From: an uncultured Eubacteriales bacterium
GTDB taxonomy: Bacteria; Bacillota; Clostridia; Oscillospirales; Oscillospiraceae
Assembly (NCBI GenBank): GCA_900545925.1
Contig: URAZ01000004.1
Location: forward strand, 42,015-106,014
DNA: 64,000 nucleotides
Direction: 5' to 3'
In this document: in pieces, positions 1 through 9,566 of the stretch
Layout: each line of letters opens with the position of its first letter
Position numbering within the stretch: the stretch's first letter is position 1
Notes under the pieces: model-generated
What the model was told of the DNA's origin: nothing
Databases searched by the model: none
The model's input: only the letters and a program-made list of their open reading frames with translations
Made by a program: the position numbers and the translations under genes

Positions 1-825
1 AATGCCGTCAATGAGTTTGTCCCGCAGGGCCGTGACCTTCTTTGTATTCTCGTCCATGTTGGCGCACGCTTCCTTCAAAGCTGCCGCCATGGCCGCGATG
101 CCGGGGACGTTCTCCGTGCCGCCGCGCTTGCCGCGCTCCTGCGCGCCGCCCTCGATGAGATTCGTGAGAATAATGCCGCGCCGCGCATAGAGCATGCCCA
201 CGCCCTTCGGACCGTGGAATTTGTGCGCGGACAGGCTCAGCATGTCGATGTGCATTGCGTTCACGTCGATCTTCACATGCCCCGCTGCCTGCACCGCGTC
301 GGTGTGGAACAGCACGCCGCGTTCATGGCACACCGCGCCGATTGCCTCGATCGGCTGGATGGTGCCGATCTCATTGTTGGCGAACATGATGGTCACGAGG
401 CAGGTGTCGTCACGGATGGCGTCCGCGACCTGCTGGGCCGAGACAAGGCCGTCTGCGTGCACATCCAGCAGCGTCACCTCAAAGCCCTGTTTTTCCAGCC
501 GTTTCAGGGTATGCAGGACGGCATGATGCTCAAATGTGGTGGAAATAATGTGCTTTTTGCCCTTGCGCGCGCCGAGATAGGCGGCGGAGGTAATAGCCTG
601 ATTGTCGGCCTCGCTGCCGCCGGAGGTAAAATAGATTTCGCGCGGCTGCGCGCCGAAGCAGGCGGCCATATCGGCACGCGCCGTCTCGAGCACTTCCTTG
701 GCCTGCTGGCCGATGGCGTAGAGGCTCGACGGGTTGCCGAACGTGTTATTCAGGTGATAGGTCATCGTATCGATGGCCGTCTGGTGCATTCTGGTGGTTG
801 CTGCGTTATCCGCATAGACTTGCAT
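1..825 (-). CDS. Cysteine desulfurase, NifS/IscS type (3' end beyond window)
   Basis: PLP-dependent enzyme that takes sulfur from L-cysteine for Fe-S cluster or thio-cofactor assembly. The first 275 codons are present and the gene runs off the left edge, so the catalytic Cys loop cannot be seen. The N-terminus reads MQVYADNAATTRMH, the usual NAATT start of the family, and the PLP-lysine motif SLSAHKFHGPKG is present. The ATG at 825 is preceded by AGGAG at 8-base spacing. A good promoter lies just upstream, divergent from the DUF2974 gene. NifS and IscS subgroups cannot be separated from this part alone. Confidence 0.93.
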   Translation of the reverse strand, partial: MQVYADNAATTRMHQTAIDTMTYHLNNTFGNPSSLYAIGQQAKEVLETARADMAACFGAQPREIYFTSGGSEADNQAITSAAYLGARKGKKHIISTTFEHHAVLHTLKRLEKQGFEVTLLDVHADGLVSAQQVADAIRDDTCLVTIMFANNEIGTIQPIEAIGAVCHERGVLFHTDAVQAAGHVKIDVNAMHIDMLSLSAHKFHGPKGVGMLYARRGIILTNLIEGGAQERGKRGGTENVPGIAAMAAALKEACANMDENTKKVTALRDKLIDGI

Positions 826-867
826 CAAATATCAGCTCCTTTGCAGGGAATTCTTTCTTATGTTTTG

Positions 868-896
868 AGGATAGCATACATTCCCCATAAAGTCAA
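868..896 (-). promoter_or_regulatory. Promoter for the cysteine desulfurase gene
   Basis: On the minus strand TTGACT and TATCCT are separated by 17 bases, about 45 bases upstream of the desulfurase start. Confidence 0.65.
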
Positions 897-954
897 TAGG
901 TTTATAGGCTGAATGACCTCAGAAAAAATTAAGGCTTTCTTCATCCGGGTTTGG

Positions 955-983
955 TTGTTTTTCCGGTAACTTTTGTGTATGAT
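955..983 (+). promoter_or_regulatory. Promoter for the DUF2974 gene
   Basis: TTGTTT and TATGAT separated by 17 bases, 29 bases before the ATG at 1013. The -35 is weak, the -10 good. Confidence 0.5.
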
Positions 984-1012
984 AAGCTACACGAACTTTC
1001 GGAGGTACAGCT

Positions 1013-2173
1013 ATGGCAAATATTCTGGATTATCTGGACTGGCGCGGCGATCTGACGCTGGCAGAGCGCGGGTTCAACGAGGTGGACAATCTGCTGATGG
1101 CGGAACTTTGCTTTCTGGACTTCTCCGGGATCGTTCCGGCGGACTTTTCCGCCCCGGTTTTCCTGCCGGATGCCATGCGGCAATACGACGCGGCGCGGCC
1201 GCAGGAGACGATGGGCGTGTTGGTGCCGGAGCAAATCCCGGAATTGGGCCACAAAATGGCGGCAAGCCGCCGCTTTTCCGATTTGACGCTCTGCGCCTAT
1301 GTCAGCCGCACCGACGAGGAAACGCAGACGCAGTTCTCCGCGCTGACGATCCTGCTGCCGGATAAAACGGCCTACATTGCCTTCCGGGGCACGGACGACA
1401 CGATTGTCGGCTGGAAGGAGGATTTTAATCTGGCCTTTCTGCCGGTCGTTCCGGCGCAGAAAATGGCGGCAGAGTATCTGTCTGCGGCAGCCGCGGCGCT
1501 TCCGTCGCATCCGCTTCGCGTGGGCGGACACTCCAAGGGCGGCAATCTCGCGGTCTACAGCGCAGTGTTCTGCGGCGAAGCCGTGCAGAACCAGCTGATG
1601 CGCGTATACAATAACGACGGCCCCGGCTTCCGCACGTCGCTGCTCGGCCTGCCGGAGCACAGGCGCGTCGCGGATAAGATCACGACGATCCTGCCGGAAT
1701 CGTCCGTCGTCGGCATGCTTCTCGAGCATGAGGAGCGCTATGAGGTCGTGCGCAGCACGCAGAGCGGCCTGTGGCAGCACGACGGCTTCTCGTGGCAGGT
1801 GCGCGGGGAACGGTTTGAGCATCTGCCCGATCTGACCGAGGGCGGCAAGCTGGTTGACGAGACGATCCGCACGTTCATTCTCTCCCTGAGTCCGGAGCAG
1901 CGCGTGGCCTTTACCGACGCGCTGTTCGATATCCTCACCTGTACAGACGCCGATACGCTTACCGATCTCAAGGAGGGCGGCCTCAAAACAGCAGCGGCCA
2001 TGCTCAAGAAATACCGCACGCTGGACAAGCCCACGCGCCATGCGCTGGGCAGCACGCTGCGCCTGTTCATGGCGGCTGGCGCAAAGACAGCAGTATCTGA
2101 ACTCAATCCCGTGAACCTGTTCCTGCGCCGTCTGCCGCTGCAAAAGCTGGCAGACGATCTGGACAAACCGTAA
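1013..2173 (+). CDS. DUF2974 (Mbeg1-like) alpha/beta-hydrolase
   Basis: A 386-residue protein of the DUF2974 family, lipase-like alpha/beta hydrolases of unknown substrate common in Firmicutes. The nucleophile elbow GGHSKGGN puts the candidate catalytic Ser at residue 174, and an upstream AFRGTDD segment is typical of lipase-class folds. There is no signal peptide, so it is probably cytoplasmic. The start is supported by CGGAGG seven bases upstream. It is transcribed alone and ends at a strong hairpin. Family assignment is confident; the reaction is not known. Confidence 0.85.
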   Translation: MANILDYLDWRGDLTLAERGFNEVDNLLMAELCFLDFSGIVPADFSAPVFLPDAMRQYDAARPQETMGVLVPEQIPELGHKMAASRRFSDLTLCAYVSRTDEETQTQFSALTILLPDKTAYIAFRGTDDTIVGWKEDFNLAFLPVVPAQKMAAEYLSAAAAALPSHPLRVGGHSKGGNLAVYSAVFCGEAVQNQLMRVYNNDGPGFRTSLLGLPEHRRVADKITTILPESSVVGMLLEHEERYEVVRSTQSGLWQHDGFSWQVRGERFEHLPDLTEGGKLVDETIRTFILSLSPEQRVAFTDALFDILTCTDADTLTDLKEGGLKTAAAMLKKYRTLDKPTRHALGSTLRLFMAAGAKTAVSELNPVNLFLRRLPLQKLADDLDKP

Positions 2174-2198
2174 AAGAGAGAATCCGGCTTTGCATGTA

Positions 2199-2239
2199 AA
2201 AAGAGCCTGCTGCAAGAACTCTTTGCAGCAGGCTCTTTT
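2199..2239. terminator. Bidirectional terminator
   Basis: A perfect 17-base inverted repeat (2199-2215 / 2223-2239) with an A-run on the left arm and a T-run on the right. It serves both the DUF2974 gene and the convergent fakA operon. Confidence 0.85.
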
Positions 2240-2265
2240 GTTCACAGGTGTGTCGCGGCCGACGG

Positions 2266-3945
2266 TCATTCCGCCGAAATAAGGTAATAATAGATCGGCT
2301 GGCCGCCGGAAACAAGGTTGACCTCCGCGTCGGGCGCATGCTGCCGGAACAGTTCCAGCGCCGCCTCCGCGTCGGGCTCCTGAATGTCCGCGCCGTAGAA
2401 GATGTTGATGAATTCCTTGCCGGCCTCCGCAGCCTTGTCCGCGAGAGACGCAAGAAGCGTGGTGATCTCACGCGCTGTTCCAGCCAGCGCGCCATCGCAC
2501 AACCCGAGATAATCGCCCGCGTGAATATCAAAGCCGTCAAAGTCCGAGTCGCGCGCGGCATAGGTGATCTGCATGGTCATGACGCCGGAGAGGCAGCCGG
2601 TCATGGCCGCTTCGTTTTCGCTCGGCTCCATTGCTGCGTCGAACGAGAGCATGGCGCTGATGCCCTGCGGGACGGTCTTGGTCGGGATAACCACGACTTC
2701 GCGCGAAGCCAGTTCCGCCGCCGCCTGCGCAGCCATGATGATGTTCTTGTTGTTGGGCAGGACGAAGACGATCTCCGCAGGCGTCTTTTCGATCGCGTGC
2801 AGAATATCCTCCGTCGAGGGGTTCATGGTCTGGCCGCCCTCAATGATCTCGTCAACACCGAGATCGCGGAACACGCCGGCCAGGCCCGCACCCGCGCACA
2901 CGGCGACGCTGCCGTAGCGCTTGTCGGGTTCTGCCGGAGCCGCCTGCTCCGCAGGCTGGCTTTCCAACTCCTTTTCCACAGTCTCCAGATCGTCGGTCGA
3001 ACGGGCCTTGCGGCCGGCGGTCAGATCATCGTGCTGTAAGCGCATGTTCTCGATCTTTGCAAGTTCCAGCGTACCATACTTCTGGGCCTCGCTCAGTGCG
3101 TCACCCGGAATATTCGTATGTACATGGACCTTGAACGCTTCGTCGTCCTCGCCGATGACGAGACTGTCGCCGATGCTGCCGAGATACTCGCGCAGCGGGT
3201 CGAGCGAGGTAATATCCTCGCGCTTGCGCACAATAAAGACCGTGTCGAACGCGAATGTGATGTCCTCAGAGTCGAAAATGCCGAAATCGGCCTCTTCATT
3301 CGTTGCACCTGTGTCCTCGCAGACAATATCGTTGCCGCGCAGGCTTTCGAGCATGCCGCGCAGAATAAGGCAGAAGCCCATACCGCCCGCATCAACGACG
3401 CCGGCCTTTTTAAGAACCGGATTCTGGTTGACGGTGTTGTCCAGCGCAGCGTGCGCCGTGTCAAGGCAGTGCTGCAGCACATACTCGATCTCATTGTTTT
3501 CCTCGGCCAAATCGCGCGCGGCGTCTGCCGTGAGGCGGGAGACGGTCAGAATTGTGCCCTCGGCGGGCTTCATGACTGCCTTATACGCAGCTTCCACACC
3601 TGCTGTCAGTGCAGCGGCAAAGTCCTTGCCGTCGGCCTCGAGTTTACCCTTGAGCGACTTGGAAAAGCCGCGGAACAGAAGAGACAGAATCACGCCCGAA
3701 TTGCCTCTGGCCCCGCGCAGGAGCGCGGAGGCTGTCTTGTCGGCGGCCTTGGTGAGCGTAATGCCGTCTGCCTTGCGCAGTTCTGTGCTGGCGGCAGAGA
3801 GCGTCATGCTCATATTCGTGCCGGTATCTCCGTCCGGAACAGGGAAAACGTTCAGTTCATTGACCTTCTGCTTATTCAGGTCGATCTCGGCAGCGGCGGA
3901 GAGCATCATCCGGCTGAACGCCGCGCCGTCAATGGTTTTGATCAT
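2266..3945 (-). CDS. fakA: DAK2/DhaL-domain fatty acid kinase (YloV/FakA)
   Basis: A 559-residue protein with an N-terminal DhaL/DAK2 domain. The FPVPDGDTGTNMS motif near residues 33-45 carries the Asp residues that bind Mg-ATP in this family. The C-terminal half matches the FakA accessory region. FakA works with a DegV-type FakB to phosphorylate exogenous fatty acids for phospholipid synthesis; no fakB is visible here. The ATG at 3945 has GGAGG six bases before it. It follows the Asp23/Gls24 gene by 46 codonless bases, the conserved yloU-yloV pairing of Firmicutes. Confidence 0.92.
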   Translation of the reverse strand: MIKTIDGAAFSRMMLSAAAEIDLNKQKVNELNVFPVPDGDTGTNMSMTLSAASTELRKADGITLTKAADKTASALLRGARGNSGVILSLLFRGFSKSLKGKLEADGKDFAAALTAGVEAAYKAVMKPAEGTILTVSRLTADAARDLAEENNEIEYVLQHCLDTAHAALDNTVNQNPVLKKAGVVDAGGMGFCLILRGMLESLRGNDIVCEDTGATNEEADFGIFDSEDITFAFDTVFIVRKREDITSLDPLREYLGSIGDSLVIGEDDEAFKVHVHTNIPGDALSEAQKYGTLELAKIENMRLQHDDLTAGRKARSTDDLETVEKELESQPAEQAAPAEPDKRYGSVAVCAGAGLAGVFRDLGVDEIIEGGQTMNPSTEDILHAIEKTPAEIVFVLPNNKNIIMAAQAAAELASREVVVIPTKTVPQGISAMLSFDAAMEPSENEAAMTGCLSGVMTMQITYAARDSDFDGFDIHAGDYLGLCDGALAGTAREITTLLASLADKAAEAGKEFINIFYGADIQEPDAEAALELFRQHAPDAEVNLVSGGQPIYYYLISAE

Positions 3946-3995
3946 GGTTTACCTCCGTGAGCGCCCTTGTATGCGCGCGTGAATTGAAATCGATA

Positions 3996-4349
3996 TCAGT
4001 CGACGGAAATGGAATCGACAAATACGTTCACGGCACGCACCTCGGTGCCCGTGGACTTGGTAACGAAATAGCGGACCTCGCTGATGATGGAGGACGCGAT
4101 TGCACTGAGATTGACGCTCTTATCGACCATGATATGCAGGTCGATGGAAATGGAATTGTCGGCGCTGAACGTGACCTTGACGCCCTTGCCCATTGCTTCC
4201 TTGCGCAGCAGATGGACAAGCCCGTCCGTCATGGAGCGCACGGCCATGCCCTTGACGCCAAAGCAGTTGGTCGCTGCAAAGCCCGCGATATTGGTATAGA
4301 CAGCGCTATCGACCGTGATCTGGCCGGCGTCTGTATTCATACGGATCAT
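3996..4349 (-). CDS. Asp23/Gls24 family protein (YloU-like)
   Basis: A 117-residue Asp23/Gls24-fold protein, a small cytoplasmic family often tied to envelope or alkaline stress. The frame is open back to 4376, but the ATG at 4349 (MIRMNTDAG) is preceded by AAGGAGGA at 7-base spacing and is preferred. It sits directly upstream of fakA, as in Bacillus yloU-yloV, and downstream of the lipoprotein gene; the three are probably one operon. Confidence 0.88.
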   Translation of the reverse strand: MIRMNTDAGQITVDSAVYTNIAGFAATNCFGVKGMAVRSMTDGLVHLLRKEAMGKGVKVTFSADNSISIDLHIMVDKSVNLSAIASSIISEVRYFVTKSTGTEVRAVNVFVDSISVD

Positions 4350-4423
4350 CAAGATTCCTCCTTCTGGGATATTCAATTCATTTTAACCGATTTGCCGGGA
4401 AAGTACAAGTCAAAAAACGGGTT

Positions 4424-5947
4424 TCAGCCTTTTTCATAACCGGTCACGCCGTTTTGCTCCATCCATTGGAGCTTTTCACCCATCAAATACGTCAGCGTAT
4501 CGGTTTCCGTCCGGTTGACGCCCGTCAGATACTCGCGCAGGTAATACAGATCGTTGTACGTCAGATACGGATAGTCGCCCTCGACATAGGTGCCGTCGGG
4601 CTTGATGCTGTAATAGAGATTATGATTCGGCATGACCCAGCCGGAGCCGGTATCCTCAATGGCCAGCAGCATCCGGTCGGCCAGTTCGCGCAGATCCTTC
4701 CGATTCAGAAGATCCGCCGCGTGATACAGCGCCAGACACTCCGACGCCTGATGGTTGAGCGAGGTGTGTGGAGCGGTGATCTCGTCCGGGTGCCAGTAGT
4801 CGGGAATCAGCCAGCCGCCGTTTTCCGTGGTGATGTGGCTTATGTCCGCAACCTGACTGAAAAAGGCGAGATAGCGGTTCATCGTCTCTTCAAACATCCC
4901 CTTGCCGAGCCTGCGGGTGGCCGAGATGTAAATTTCGAGCAGATCGGTATTGAACCGGGTGTCGTAAAAGCCAGGCCCGATCCCGTAATCGCCCTGAAGC
5001 CACTCGCTGCCGGGTGTGGTGGGCACATAGCCGTAGTGGTTCTGCCGCTGCGACATGGTATCGAGAGACAGGATAATGAGCGCGGGCGCTTCCTTGCAGC
5101 GCGACATCCGGCCAAGGTAGCCCCGGATGCAGTAGCTTGCGGCGCAGCAGTAATAATAATTCTCGCCCGCTGGGATATAATTGGAGGGCGATTTGCGGAA
5201 ATAGCCGTCGAAGCACCAGTGAGAATCGCCGTTTTTCACATATGTGACCCATGCCTTCGCGCAGTTATCCACACTCCAGTCCAGCCCAAACGGTGCGGTC
5301 AGGACGAGTGCATCCGTTACGCAGTCCGGCGCAAGGCCATAGCCGTCCATTGTGATGCGGACGCCGCCGCTGCGCAGCTTCGTGGTACGCAGCACGCCGT
5401 CTCGATCCGGGAAATGCTCCCGGGAGCCGTTTTCGTGCATGGCGAACGTACGCGGCAGCGCAAGAAAATATGTCTGCCCGGAAGCCAACTCTACAACAAC
5501 GACCGGTGAGGCATACAGCCCGTCCCCCAGTGTTTGCGAGCGCCAGTCTCCGGCGCTTTTGTCATAATACCAGACTGTGCCCGCTTCCGTGACGGTCTGG
5601 TCGAAAAAGCGGATATTGGAGCCCTTGCCCGTGGCGCGAAGACCGGTCGCGCTGACGCCGTCGGAGACGGCGTATTCCCGGCTTTCGATTTGATACTGCC
5701 CGTACTGGACAGTCTCAACATAGACCTCGGCGGTATATTTTGTGGAGGTCAATACCCGCTCCGGTGTGCGGCTCGGGGTATCGTCCGGCTCGTCCGAATC
5801 CGCCGGTGTCTCTTCGGCCGGGAGTTCGGCCGGGGCTGCTGCTTCAGATTCTGCTGCCGGTGAAGTCTCCGCCTGCGGCTTGCCGCAGGCGCATAGCTGC
5901 GCCAGTACCAGAATCAAAATCAGAATCAGCGTGAGTTTCTTTTGCAT
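4424..5947 (-). CDS. Large lipoprotein of unknown function
   Basis: A 507-residue protein starting MQKKLTLILILILVLAQLCACG, a signal peptide ending in a lipobox-like LCAC, so probably exported and lipid-anchored. An acidic, Ala/Pro/Glu-rich linker (about residues 20-65) follows, then a beta-rich part. The C-terminal 200 residues are helix-rich with many aromatics and a GWLIPDYWHPDE segment, which recalls alpha/alpha-toroid carbohydrate-active folds (weak inference). The ATG at 5947 is chosen because the signal peptide starts there; the frame is open to 5980. It lies 74 bases upstream of yloU. I do not recognise the family. Confidence 0.75.
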   Translation of the reverse strand: MQKKLTLILILILVLAQLCACGKPQAETSPAAESEAAAPAELPAEETPADSDEPDDTPSRTPERVLTSTKYTAEVYVETVQYGQYQIESREYAVSDGVSATGLRATGKGSNIRFFDQTVTEAGTVWYYDKSAGDWRSQTLGDGLYASPVVVVELASGQTYFLALPRTFAMHENGSREHFPDRDGVLRTTKLRSGGVRITMDGYGLAPDCVTDALVLTAPFGLDWSVDNCAKAWVTYVKNGDSHWCFDGYFRKSPSNYIPAGENYYYCCAASYCIRGYLGRMSRCKEAPALIILSLDTMSQRQNHYGYVPTTPGSEWLQGDYGIGPGFYDTRFNTDLLEIYISATRRLGKGMFEETMNRYLAFFSQVADISHITTENGGWLIPDYWHPDEITAPHTSLNHQASECLALYHAADLLNRKDLRELADRMLLAIEDTGSGWVMPNHNLYYSIKPDGTYVEGDYPYLTYNDLYYLREYLTGVNRTETDTLTYLMGEKLQWMEQNGVTGYEKG

Positions 5948-5995
5948 GGATACCTCCGAGGAAGGGTTTGGGCAGAACAATGGCGGCCATTTTTA

Positions 5996-6191
5996 CAAAG
6001 CAGTCCGGGATACGCGCAGTCTCTGTAGGGGCCGACGACTCTGTCGGCCCATTGGGAAGTCTCGAATTTGCCGGAGTTTTTCATAAAAAACGGTGCGGCC
6101 TGCTGGGCCGATGTGTACCGGCAAGCGGCAGACCCACATCCGTAACGCTCCTTCGTCGCGAACGGCTGTGACCGGCATCGGCCCCTACAGC
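5996..6191 (+). repeat. Interspersed repeat, copy A
   Basis: It shares the left flank (CAA-GCAGT-CGG-AT), the CTGTAGGGGCCGA core hairpin and the following AA-TTTGCCG-AG linker with the copies at 13379 and 55052. In this copy the core recurs inverted at 6177-6191 (CATCGGCCCCTACAG), giving a roughly 170-base unit with inverted ends. Confidence 0.7.
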
Positions 6192-6223
6192 TGGCGCGGG
6201 AGCGCCCGGGGCTCCCGCGCCAG
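6191..6223 (-). terminator. Hairpin after gpmI
   Basis: A perfect 13-base inverted repeat, CTGGCGCGGGAGC with its complement at 6211-6223, eight bases past the gpmI stop. The T-run is poor. Confidence 0.55.
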
Positions 6224-6231
6224 TGCGAAAA

Positions 6232-7800
<1,569 letters not shown>

Positions 7801-7841
7801 TGGTATTCCCTCCTGAGTAGGATATTCTCGAATTTCACTAT

Positions 7842-7870
7842 ATTTTACTACAATTTCCCCCGACTTACAA
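7842..7870 (-). promoter_or_regulatory. Promoter for gpmI
   Basis: On the minus strand TTGTAA and TAAAAT are separated by 17 bases, just after the stop of the upstream ATPase gene. Confidence 0.6.
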
Positions 7871-7871
7871 C

Positions 7872-8702
7872 TTAATTTTCTTTGAACAATCGCAGGGCAT
7901 GGGCGTTGGCCAACGCATAGACACGCGCGAAATCCACATGCGGGTTATAGACGGCCTCCAACTCGTCATGCAGCGCCTTCGCCTGTGCAAGAAGAGCAGT
8001 CACATCCGAAACATCCGGCAGCGGCGCGTCCGGCCCCCGGTAATAGCGCTTCTCGTCCGGCAGATAGACAGCCTCCGTCTCGTCCGGCAGGAGCGGGTTC
8101 TGGTAGAGAACTGCATTTTCCCGCACGCGGAGCGCCTCCAATTCCTCGCCGGACACCAGCTGCACCGCGCCTGCGGGCGGCTCGGCAGAAAAAAGGCCCC
8201 GGCAGGTGATGGCCCGCAGGAAGCGCTTTTTCCGTTCCTCCTGCGCCGGGAGCGGGCAGGACGGACGCGCAAACGCTGCAAGACGCGCATACGCCTCGCG
8301 GTAGAGCGCGCGATAGCGCGTCTGCAGAAGTTCAATAGCGCGGCGCTCTTTCTGCAAAGCAATGCGGTCATAGAACTGTCCCAGATCGAGATACAGCCCG
8401 GCGGCCCCGGGCGTGACGGCCTCAAGCACATGCGGGGCCGTGCCGTCGGCGTAGCCGGTGTGCAGGGCCGGGATATACACGCCGTCCACCGAATCCGGGT
8501 CACCGGAGCACAGGACGTATTCGGTATCCAGCCCTGCGTCCTCCGCCGCCTTGCCGATGGTCTTCATAAAACTCGACTTGCCGCAGCCCGGCCCGCCCTT
8601 GATCACCCACAGAAACTCCTCCGGCCCCCGGCAGAACTGCCCGTAAAACGAGACAAAGCCGGAGGCCGTATTACCACCCAGAAAATACCGCGTCACCGCC
8701 AT
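7872..8702 (-). CDS. P-loop ATPase of unknown role (PRK06851-like)
   Basis: A 276-residue protein with Walker A GGPGCGKSSFM at about residues 30-40. The region resembles the clostridial PRK06851 family of uncharacterised ATPases, which often carry two P-loop halves; only one is seen here. The ATG at 8702 (MAVTRYFLGGN) follows GCAGGAGG at 9 bases. The open frame extends further upstream, but that part is antisense-like sequence over the RluA gene and is excluded. It lies 121 bases after the RluA gene on the same strand. Confidence 0.75.
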   Translation of the reverse strand: MAVTRYFLGGNTASGFVSFYGQFCRGPEEFLWVIKGGPGCGKSSFMKTIGKAAEDAGLDTEYVLCSGDPDSVDGVYIPALHTGYADGTAPHVLEAVTPGAAGLYLDLGQFYDRIALQKERRAIELLQTRYRALYREAYARLAAFARPSCPLPAQEERKKRFLRAITCRGLFSAEPPAGAVQLVSGEELEALRVRENAVLYQNPLLPDETEAVYLPDEKRYYRGPDAPLPDVSDVTALLAQAKALHDELEAVYNPHVDFARVYALANAHALRLFKEN

Positions 8703-8823
8703 GGAAAAGCCCTCCTGCACCTTAGAATACAGGTAGTTTATGCAGCCGCGCGGCGGGATGTGCGTGCAGTCAAACGGGAAAATACGGTGCGAATTTGCCG
8801 AAAGCTTTGTACTGTACATCGTA

Positions 8824-9450
8824 TCAGAAAAACACCGTCCACGGGAACTGGGCCGGGGGCTGGGCCTCGAAGACGGCTTCGCCCTTTCCGTCCGGGAAGG
8901 AAAGCCGGTAAGACCAGAGCGCACAGGTGCAGCGGCCACAGCGGCTGCCGTATTTTCCATCGCCCAACAGCGGCAGACCCCGCGAGGCAAACTGGACGCG
9001 GATCTGGTGCGTGCGCCCCGTTTCGAGCCGGATGCGCACAAGGCTCAGTCCATCCTGCCTAGCTAGAATTTCATAGTGCAGCTTCGCCTGCTTCACGCCG
9101 CCGCGCATCCGCTTGACCACATATGTTTTGTTTTTCACCCGGTCATGGAACAGCAGATCCTCCAGCGTCCCGGCCTTTTCCGCCGGACATCCGGTCAGAA
9201 CGGCGAGATACGTCTTCTGCATCTGCCCCTGTCCCATCGCCTGCGTCAGGCGCGCGGCTTCCTGCACCGTCTTCGCATAGACCATTATGCCGCCGACTGT
9301 CTGGTCGAGCCGGTGAACGGGGAAAATGTCACAGCCCAGCTGCTCGGAGAGCAGCTGCGGCATCGCCTCCGCCTGCGTGCCCTGCGCAGCTATGCCGATG
9401 GGCTTGACGCAGACAAGATAGCGCGCGGTTTCCTTCAAAATTTCAATCAT
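8824..9450 (-). CDS. RluA-family pseudouridine synthase
   Basis: A 208-residue RNA pseudouridine synthase. The catalytic block HRLDQTVGGIMVYAKT supplies the Asp nucleophile, and RTHQIRVQFASRGLPLLGD is the second family signature. It is shorter than RluD-type enzymes and has no N-terminal S4 domain, as in the RluA/TruC-like short branch. The modified base and RNA cannot be told. Divergent from the ABC exporter at 9567. Confidence 0.92.
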   Translation of the reverse strand: MIEILKETARYLVCVKPIGIAAQGTQAEAMPQLLSEQLGCDIFPVHRLDQTVGGIMVYAKTVQEAARLTQAMGQGQMQKTYLAVLTGCPAEKAGTLEDLLFHDRVKNKTYVVKRMRGGVKQAKLHYEILARQDGLSLVRIRLETGRTHQIRVQFASRGLPLLGDGKYGSRCGRCTCALWSYRLSFPDGKGEAVFEAQPPAQFPWTVFF

Positions 9451-9506
9451 ACGCTTCGCCTCGTTTCGGGCCTATTCTACCAGAAAAACAAGACGCGCGC
9501 AACGGC

Positions 9507-9535
9507 TTGCAATCCGCGGAAACTCCCGGTATAAT
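9507..9535 (+). promoter_or_regulatory. Promoter for the ABC exporter
   Basis: TTGCAA and a perfect TATAAT separated by 17 bases, 31 bases before the ATG. Confidence 0.75.
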
Positions 9536-9566
9536 ACACACGAATATAAGAAACGGAGCAAATATC

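Noticed and set aside
941..2269. 442-codon minus-strand frame opposite the DUF2974 gene
   Set aside because: Spans the bidirectional terminator and is antisense to a conserved hydrolase with its own promoter and ribosome site.
7872..9041. 389-residue version of the P-loop ATPase starting at 9041
   Set aside because: The first 113 codons overlap the RluA-type gene and look like shadow sequence; AGGAGG marks the start at 8702.
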